NCBI GenBank assembly: GCA_964612085.1
Contig: CAZTCJ010000011.1
Location: 1-64,000, forward strand
Length of the DNA stretch: 64,000 bases
Reading direction: 5' to 3'
Source of the DNA: CAZTCJ01 sp964612085
GTDB lineage: Bacteria > Pseudomonadota > Alphaproteobacteria > JAJFIK01
Below are positions 58,729 through 64,000 of this stretch, piece after piece (the first letter of the stretch is position 1; every line of letters starts with the position of its first letter). The position numbers were made by a program, and so were the translations under genes. The notes under the pieces are model-generated. The model was not told where the DNA came from. It saw only the letters and a program-made list of their open reading frames with translations, and searched no databases.

Positions 58729-61578
58729 ATGAAAAGCTTACAAAACCTGTTTTGCCGTCAGGCTTTGATGGCCGGGGCCGCAGCGGCGGCCTTGAGCGCC
58801 GGCGCGCCCGGGGCAGTCGCTCAAGAAGAGAGCGAGGACCGGATCACGGTCACCGGCTCGCGCGTGTCGCGGACCGATTTTGCCGCCGAGAATCCGATCA
58901 CCATCGTCAGCGGCGAATCGCTGGTGCGCAGCGGCATCACCGATGTGGGCCAGGCCCTGCGCCAGCAGCTTGCCGTCACCACCGGCGGTTTCGGCCAGAG
59001 CCAGGTGACCTCCGGCGGCGGCGCCAGCTCGGTCGATCTGCGCTTTCTCGGCCAGGACCGGGTGCTTGTGCTGATCAATGGCCGGCGGGTGGCGAACATC
59101 GCCGACAGCCTCGCCAACGAGGCGGCGGATCTGTCCTTCATCCCGACCACTTTCGTGGAGCGCATCGAGATCCTGCGGGACGGCGCCTCGACGACCTATG
59201 GCGCGGACGCGGTCTCTGGCGTCATCAACATCATCCTGAAAGAGGACTTCGAGGGCGTCACCACCTCGGGTCAGTTCGGCATCACCACCGAAGGCGACGC
59301 TGAACAGACGGTCCTGTCGGCCACGGTCGGCGGCAATTTCGAGAAGGGCAATGTGGTCCTGAACGTGGAATACCGCCGCCGGGAACCGGTCCGTCAGCTT
59401 GACCGGGCGGACTGGGCGGTGCCCGCCGTTGTGGCTTTGGGCCCGGGCTTCGCCTTTCACGGTTCGAGCTTCACCCCGGGCGGCCTGTTCCAAGGCGACG
59501 GCGGTGCCGTGGTCTGTGCCGATTTCAATTCGTTCGGCGGTTTCCGGGGCGATGGCACGAAAGACTTCTTCGCCGAGAATGGGTTCTGCCCAGCGGCGGG
59601 CGTGGGCCCGGGCTTCGCCGGACCGCTCACCAGCGGCAGCGAACCGTCCGAACTCGACATTATCAATTACGACTATTCGTTCCAGCAGAACGTGATCAAC
59701 GGCCAGGAGCTGTTCACGGCGGCCGCGTTCGGCAATTACGAATTCACCGACTGGCTTTCGGGTTTTCTCGAAATCGAATACGCCAAGCGGGAAAGCAATG
59801 TGCGGCTCGACGGCAGCCCCGGATCGCTCGGTACGCCGAGTTTCCCCAATGGCTGGCGGGTGCCTGCGAGCAACCCGAATAATTTCACGGGCGAGGACGG
59901 CACCTTCCGGATCCGGCCGACCAATACCTTCGGCCCGCGCCAAAATGTCATCGACTCCAATTTGATCCGGACCGTGATCGGCCTCAAAGGGGATTTCTGG
60001 GATCAGCGCTTCAACTGGGAACTGTCTTACCTGTGGACCAAGACGGATACCCAGCTTCAGACCCAGAATGTCTGGAACCTGGCCCGCGCCAACCGGATTT
60101 CCGATCCCGATCAGTGTGCGGCGGATCCCATCTGCGCGGCGGCCGTCAACCCGTCGGGCGCTTTGGACGTGTTCTTCCCCGGCAATTGGACGCCGTCGGA
60201 GATCGCTTACATCAACGCTACCAACAATCAGGCCTCTCAATTCGAGACCCAGAACATCATCGGCGTGGTCTCGGGCGACGTGTTCGAGCTGCCCGCCGGG
60301 CCGCTCGGCGTCGCGGCGGGCTTTGAATACCGGGACGAGCAGGGCATGGTCGATCCGGACTCGGTGGTCGCCTCGGGCGAAAGCAACTCCAACCAGACCT
60401 TCCCCACCAAGGGTGATTTCGATGTCTTCGAAATCTTCGGGGAAGTGAACATCCCGGTTTTGAAGGACCTGCCGTTCGCCCATGACCTGAGCGTGAACGT
60501 CCAGGGCCGCTGGTTCGATTTCTCGAATTTCGGCTCGGGCTCGGTCTATAAGTTCGCGGCGAACTATGCGCCGACGGAAGATGTCCGTTTGCGGGCCACC
60601 TATGGCACATCGTTCCGGGCGCCCACCATCGTGGATCTGTTCGGCGGCGGTACGGTGAGCGCGGACAACTTCACCGATCCGTGCAACAATTACGGTGCGC
60701 TCGATGCCAGCGATCCGACCAATGCCAATATCATCGCCAATTGCGCGGCCGACGGGCTCGATCCCACATTCATTCAGCCCAGCCCGCAATATCCGGTGCT
60801 GCAGGGCGGCAATCCCAATCTGGAGCCGGAGGAAGGCACGAGCTGGACCATCGGTCTCGTGCTGACCCCGACCTTTATCCCGAACCTGCAGGCCAGCATC
60901 GACTGGTATTACATCAAGATCGACAACGCGATCGGTAATCTGGTCTCTGATGATGTGGTCGATGCCTGTTACGAAGGACCCGCTGGGCTGGCGGCGCCCG
61001 AATGCGCCCAGTTCTCCCGTTCGCCTGCGACCGGCGCGGCCGTGGGCCTCGTCAATCCGCTCCAGAACTTAGGCTATCTGGAGACCAACGGCCTTGAGTT
61101 CAACGTGGTCTACGAATATGACGTGGCCGCTTTCGGCTGGCTCGACGGCACCGCCGGCATCGATATCGGCGGCAGCTACATCCACGATTTCGACAATGAC
61201 GGCACGGGCCAGGCGGGCGTGGCGTTTGACGGCGACCTGCGGGGTTTCTCGATCCCGCGCTGGCGTTCGCGCGCCGAGGTCACTTGGCGCCAGGACAATG
61301 TGCTCTTGTTGTACCGGGCCCGGCATATCGGCGATATGGACGATCCCGCCTTCGACGGCAACAACCTGTTCAACTATGCGGGCACGCCCAATCATGTGGA
61401 GCATGATCTCTACGGCGAATATCTCTGGAAGAACCTGACCTTCGGCGTCGGCGTCAACAATCTTCTGAACAAGGAACCGCCTTACGTTTTCGGCATCGGC
61501 GCGAACACGGACATCAACCTGTTCAACACCGCCGTGCTCGGACGGTTCGTGTTCGCACGGGTCTCGGCGGACTTCTAG
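58729..61578 (+). CDS. TonB-dependent outer-membrane receptor
   Basis: A 949-residue receptor with a signal peptide (ALMAGAAAAALSAGAPGAVA), a TonB box-like region (EDRITVTGSRVSR), plug motifs (GQALRQQLAVTTGG; VLVLINGRRV; IEILRDGASTTYGADAVSGVINI in two pieces) and a large beta-barrel ending in a C-terminal Phe (FARVSADF). It imports a large or scarce ligand using energy from TonB. The barrel type (NxN-rich, VTGSR start) is common in carbohydrate- or peptide-utilising alphaproteobacteria. No adjacent catabolic genes indicate the ligand. Confidence 0.88.
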   Translation: MKSLQNLFCRQALMAGAAAAALSAGAPGAVAQEESEDRITVTGSRVSRTDFAAENPITIVSGESLVRSGITDVGQALRQQLAVTTGGFGQSQVTSGGGASSVDLRFLGQDRVLVLINGRRVANIADSLANEAADLSFIPTTFVERIEILRDGASTTYGADAVSGVINIILKEDFEGVTTSGQFGITTEGDAEQTVLSATVGGNFEKGNVVLNVEYRRREPVRQLDRADWAVPAVVALGPGFAFHGSSFTPGGLFQGDGGAVVCADFNSFGGFRGDGTKDFFAENGFCPAAGVGPGFAGPLTSGSEPSELDIINYDYSFQQNVINGQELFTAAAFGNYEFTDWLSGFLEIEYAKRESNVRLDGSPGSLGTPSFPNGWRVPASNPNNFTGEDGTFRIRPTNTFGPRQNVIDSNLIRTVIGLKGDFWDQRFNWELSYLWTKTDTQLQTQNVWNLARANRISDPDQCAADPICAAAVNPSGALDVFFPGNWTPSEIAYINATNNQASQFETQNIIGVVSGDVFELPAGPLGVAAGFEYRDEQGMVDPDSVVASGESNSNQTFPTKGDFDVFEIFGEVNIPVLKDLPFAHDLSVNVQGRWFDFSNFGSGSVYKFAANYAPTEDVRLRATYGTSFRAPTIVDLFGGGTVSADNFTDPCNNYGALDASDPTNANIIANCAADGLDPTFIQPSPQYPVLQGGNPNLEPEEGTSWTIGLVLTPTFIPNLQASIDWYYIKIDNAIGNLVSDDVVDACYEGPAGLAAPECAQFSRSPATGAAVGLVNPLQNLGYLETNGLEFNVVYEYDVAAFGWLDGTAGIDIGGSYIHDFDNDGTGQAGVAFDGDLRGFSIPRWRSRAEVTWRQDNVLLLYRARHIGDMDDPAFDGNNLFNYAGTPNHVEHDLYGEYLWKNLTFGVGVNNLLNKEPPYVFGIGANTDINLFNTAVLGRFVFARVSADF

Positions 61579-61629
61579 TCCCGAGACTCTGACAACAGAA
61601 TATGCTCAACCCCAATGAGCATCCAACTG

Positions 61630-61662
61630 GGGCGCTCGCACTTAAGGTGCGGCGCCCTTTTT
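61630..61662 (+). terminator. Intrinsic terminator of the TonB receptor gene
   Basis: GGGCGC-T-CGCAC (61630-61641) pairs with GTGCG-GCGCCC (61647-61657) around the loop TTAAG, followed by TTTTT (61658-61662) and a second T-run after CG. The hairpin starts 52 bases after the stop. Confidence 0.85.
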
Positions 61663-61677
61663 CGTTTTTATCGTAGG

Positions 61678-61703
61678 GCGCATTGAGCGAATGCGAAATG
61701 CGC
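61678..61703. repeat. Small intergenic palindrome (GCGCATT repeat)
   Basis: GCGCATT (61678-61684) and AATGCGC (61697-61703) are inverted around 12 bases, preceded by TAGG. This form (TAGGGCGCATT...AATGCGC) matches a widespread proteobacterial intergenic repeat type known from general experience; only one copy is in the window. Confidence 0.45.
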
Positions 61704-61774
61704 GTCTTGACATGCGTTCACGGCCGGACGGGGTTTGTAACCCAGTCCGCATGTTCATGCTACGGCGCGCCCTT

Positions 61775-61808
61775 GAAAAAAGCCGATGGCGGGTGAGGCC
61801 ATCGGCTT
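61775..61808 (-). terminator. Intrinsic terminator of the coiled-coil gene
   Basis: A perfect 11-base stem, AAGCCGATGGC (61780-61790) against GCCATCGGCTT (61798-61808), with a 7-base loop; on the minus strand it is followed by TTTTTT (complement of 61775-61780). It lies 105 bases beyond the stop of the minus-strand coiled-coil gene, with a repeat between. Confidence 0.85.
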
Positions 61809-61815
61809 GTTGTTT

Positions 61816-61900
61816 GAACGTCACCCTGACGAAGGCCAGGGTCCAGGGCCGCTTGTTCCGGGTCCGCCGCTTCTGGATCCCAGCCTGCGCTGGGATGACG
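61816..61900 (-). repeat. PAQAGIQ-type dispersed palindromic repeat
   Basis: The core ATCCCAGC-CTGC-GCTGGGAT (61877-61896) is a perfect 8-base inverted repeat, flanked by GTCACCCTGACGAAGGCCAGG (21-base motif at 61816-61838, written here as two parts: GTCACCCTGACGA and AGGCCAGG). Translated on the minus strand it gives VIPAQAGIQ, the hallmark of a very common intergenic repeat of Proteobacteria. It is non-coding. Confidence 0.75.
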
Positions 61901-61913
61901 ATCCTTACAAGGA

Positions 61914-64000
61914 TCACCCCCGCCGGTCGATGGCGGAGACGAGCAGGATATAGACCTTGCCGGTCTGGCTCGTGAGATATGTCTCGGCCAGGATGTTCTC
62001 CCGGTCGTCCTGGGTGACCGTGTCGAGCAGGCTTTCGAATTCATCCATATAGCGGTTCACGTCCCGGCGGAATTCCGGCTCCTGCGCATATTGGCGGCGG
62101 ATCTTGTCGGACAGCTCCGGCCCGCCCATGGCGGTCAGGCGCTTGGCGAAGACATTGCGCTCACCGTTCAGATAGCGCTGGAGCAGGTCCGCCGGCGGAT
62201 CTTCTTCCAAGGCCCGGTCGAGATCGATGGCCATGGCCTGGAGGGTTTCCACCACCCGCAGCGAGGCGCGGGCCTTGTCGGACTTCTCCGCTTCCGCCGC
62301 CCGGGCGTTCGCATCGGCCGCGCTGGCGCTGGCGCCCCGGTCGGCCTTGGCGAGGATCTCCCGCCAGCCGAGACCCTCATTGCGGTCGTCCTGGGAGCGG
62401 CGCGGTTCCTCATTGCGCGGACGCTCCCGGCGGTGCGCGGGCAGGGGATCGCGGCCGCGCTCCTGACGGTCGTAAGAGGCGCTGCTGCGGTCGTCGTGGC
62501 GTTCCTCGCGGCCCCGGTCCGAAGCCTCGGTCCGGCGGCGCGGCATCAGGCGGCGGGCCAGATCGTCCACCTGGCTGGGCGACAGGCGGGCGGCCCGGCG
62601 CGGGCCCCGGGCCTGGGCTTCCATGCCGTTCCAGACCTGGGGATAGGCCTCCTCGTCGCGGGTCCCTTCGGCGGGGCGCGCGGCGACCGGCGGCACGGCC
62701 AGCGGGTCCTCGTCGAAGGACTGACCGAGGGTCGTCTTGGACAGATCCGGCACGCTCGTCCGCATGCTGTCGTTTTCGTCCACCAGCTTTTCGATGTCGC
62801 GGGTCTTTTCCAGCGCCTTGTCGGCCATGGCCGTGATCTGAGCGATCTGCTTGTCCATCGCTTCTTTGAGTTTCTCGGAGCTGGCGCCCGCCTTTTCGGG
62901 CAGGTCGGACAATTTGACCGCCAGCTCGTCCGCCGCCGCCCGCAAGGCCTCGACGGAAGTCGAGGTCTCGCCGGTCAGCCGCTTGATCTTGGCGCCGATC
63001 CGGTCGGCCACCGCGTCGAGCTTGGTCTCGGCTTCCGCCAGCGCAGTGTTGATCACTTGCGTGTTCTGCACGACCGCCGTGTTCAGATCGCTTTGAACCG
63101 TCTCGAGCGCGCTTTGGGCCTCGGCCACCTGGGCGTCGATGGCTTCCTTGATCTTGCGCAGATGGCTTTCCAGATTGCCGGTGCTGGCGTCGGACTGGCG
63201 GTCGATGGCCAGGCTCGATTCCTCGCACAAGGACATGAGCGCGGTGCGCGCCTGGGCAAGCTGGGCGTCGAGCGCGTCCTGGGCTTCGCCCGCCTGGGCG
63301 GTGAGGCCGGTGCGCGCCTTGTCGGCGGCGTCGCGCGCGGCATCCGCCGTCTTGATGATGGCCTGGGAGGCGAGGTTGCCCGCCTGGGCGATGCGCTCGA
63401 TCCGTTCCGCATAGTTCTCGGCGATGGCGCCCGCCTTCTTGCTGGTGCCGTCCATGGCCTGATCGAGATCGGACAGGCAGCCGCGCACCGTGTCGTCGAT
63501 CTGCTTGGCCTGACCTTCGATCAGCTCGGCGATGCGCGCGAGCGTCCGGCGCTGGGTGTCGAGCACCTTGTCCAGATGGGCGTTTTCCTTGCTGAGCTCG
63601 GAGGCCGCTTCTGCCAGCGCCCGGTGCTGGGCGGTGTATTTGGAGGAAATCTGCCCTGCCTTGTCGAGCGCCGCGTCGGTGATGGTCTCCAGCCGGCGGG
63701 TCTGCTCGTCGAGCCCTTTGGTGGCGTCATGGGTGCGGCGCACCGCATGGATGGCGGCGGCGTCGAGCGCGCGGGTGCGTTCCTCAAGACCCGCCTGCAC
63801 GCTTTTGAGCTGATCGCCCGCCTGGGCCGAGGCCGCCGTGATGGCGCTGGTGTGGGCCTCGACGGATTCCCCGATGCGGTGGGCTTCGGAGGTCAGGCCG
63901 CGCGCCGTGTCGTCAATCTTGGAGCGATGCGAATCCAGCAGCTTGCCCACGGACACGGCCTTGGAATCCATCCTATCGGCGGTCTCGTCGAGCGCTTTGG
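61914..64000 (-). CDS. Very long coiled-coil protein (C-terminal part; start outside window)
   Basis: The frame is open through the right edge, so only the last ~695 residues are visible. Residues from the edge to ~400 before the linker are almost unbroken heptads with long, Ala/Lys/Glu-rich helices (ALDETADRMDSKAVSVGKLLDS and similar). A Pro/Arg/Glu-rich disordered linker follows (RRTEASDRGREERHDDRSS), and the last ~130 residues form a globular-looking conserved end (LQRYLNGERNVFAKRLTAMG; ENILAETYLTSQTGKVYILL). Structural or polar-organising roles are possible; no family is recognised. Confidence 0.7.
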   Translation of the reverse strand, partial: KALDETADRMDSKAVSVGKLLDSHRSKIDDTARGLTSEAHRIGESVEAHTSAITAASAQAGDQLKSVQAGLEERTRALDAAAIHAVRRTHDATKGLDEQTRRLETITDAALDKAGQISSKYTAQHRALAEAASELSKENAHLDKVLDTQRRTLARIAELIEGQAKQIDDTVRGCLSDLDQAMDGTSKKAGAIAENYAERIERIAQAGNLASQAIIKTADAARDAADKARTGLTAQAGEAQDALDAQLAQARTALMSLCEESSLAIDRQSDASTGNLESHLRKIKEAIDAQVAEAQSALETVQSDLNTAVVQNTQVINTALAEAETKLDAVADRIGAKIKRLTGETSTSVEALRAAADELAVKLSDLPEKAGASSEKLKEAMDKQIAQITAMADKALEKTRDIEKLVDENDSMRTSVPDLSKTTLGQSFDEDPLAVPPVAARPAEGTRDEEAYPQVWNGMEAQARGPRRAARLSPSQVDDLARRLMPRRRTEASDRGREERHDDRSSASYDRQERGRDPLPAHRRERPRNEEPRRSQDDRNEGLGWREILAKADRGASASAADANARAAEAEKSDKARASLRVVETLQAMAIDLDRALEEDPPADLLQRYLNGERNVFAKRLTAMGGPELSDKIRRQYAQEPEFRRDVNRYMDEFESLLDTVTQDDRENILAETYLTSQTGKVYILLVSAIDRRG

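Larger units (their letters stand above)
61579..61913. other. Convergent intergenic region with two terminators and two repeat elements
   Basis: 335 bases between the TonB receptor (plus) and the coiled-coil gene (minus). It contains an intrinsic terminator for each, a GCGCATT hairpin repeat and a PAQAGIQ-type palindrome, described separately. No gene is supported here. Confidence 0.6.

Noticed and set aside
58738..60789. A 683-residue frame antisense to the TonB receptor
   Set aside because: Same reasoning: no motif, while the plus strand encodes an intact receptor with a terminator after it.
61642..61917. A 91-residue minus-strand frame ending in VIPAQAGIQ-like sequence
   Set aside because: This translation is the hallmark of a non-coding palindromic repeat, and the segment also contains two terminator hairpins.
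1..64000. tRNA, rRNA, CRISPR arrays, transposases, toxin-antitoxin pairs
   Set aside because: I looked for T-loop motifs, regularly spaced repeats, and transposase motifs and found none convincing.

Overview
The window is GC-rich, densely coded chromosomal DNA from a Gram-negative bacterium, most likely an alphaproteobacterium. Evidence: Mla/Mce lipid transport with a STAS-fused permease, a TonB receptor, GspG with a prepilin peptidase, many lipoproteins, and intergenic palindromes of the type that give 'PAQAGIQ' when translated. The order cannot be fixed from sequence alone. I see no tRNA, rRNA, CRISPR array, transposase or integrase.

Layout. 1-2.6 kb: the end of a phage-type tailspike gene, cut by the window edge, and a 74-residue partner. 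2.6-4.6 kb: an NhaC-type antiporter with an extra N-terminal domain. 4.6-6.8 kb: a minus-strand operon of two GNAT-fold proteins, a degenerate isochorismatase-fold protein and a small ORF, divergent from a LysR regulator at 7.0-8.1 kb. 8.06-8.39 kb: an AT-rich island carrying two perfect head-to-head DnaA boxes. 8.4-12.1 kb: XRE regulator, GspG, prepilin peptidase and small membrane/periplasmic proteins. 12.2-17.9 kb: an accessory modification cluster (sulfotransferase, NeuD-like acyltransferase, amino acid:carrier-protein ligase homologue with altered motifs, Fe(II)/2-oxoglutarate oxygenase, zinc-ribbon methyltransferase). 17.9-23.1 kb: S41 peptidase, AceE/transketolase-type TPP enzyme behind a palindromic operator, lipoprotein.

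23.5-31.2 kb: a soluble FtsH-type protease with a second, degenerate AAA+ module, an SDR, a lipoprotein, an ATP-grasp/DedA pair, an alpha/beta hydrolase and CheY. 31.3-35.9 kb: SDR, two methyltransferases, an alpha/alpha-barrel protein and a GT4 glycosyltransferase. 36-46.4 kb: mainly lipid/small-molecule metabolism, including a DUF35-thiolase pair that lacks the thiolase nucleophile, an epoxide hydrolase, an APH-like kinase, an MFS carrier, an MDR reductase and an FAD oxidoreductase. 46.5-48.7 kb: an M14-like peptidase beside an Ala-Glu epimerase (probable muropeptide scavenging). 48.7-56.2 kb: MlaC (minus) and MlaE-F-D plus auxiliary lipoprotein (plus), separated by a CHASE2 protein whose cyclase domain has lost key residues. 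56.2-61.6 kb: a membrane-anchored winged-helix/PD40 sensor divergent from a TonB receptor. 61.9 kb to the edge: the C-terminal part of a very long coiled-coil protein.

Most promising leads: the double-AAA+ soluble M41 protease, the amino acid:carrier-protein ligase cluster without a visible carrier, the DnaA-box island, the GNAT/GNAT/isochorismatase-fold operon, and the cysteine-less thiolase-DUF35 pair. All calls come from reading the sequence; no database search was run.
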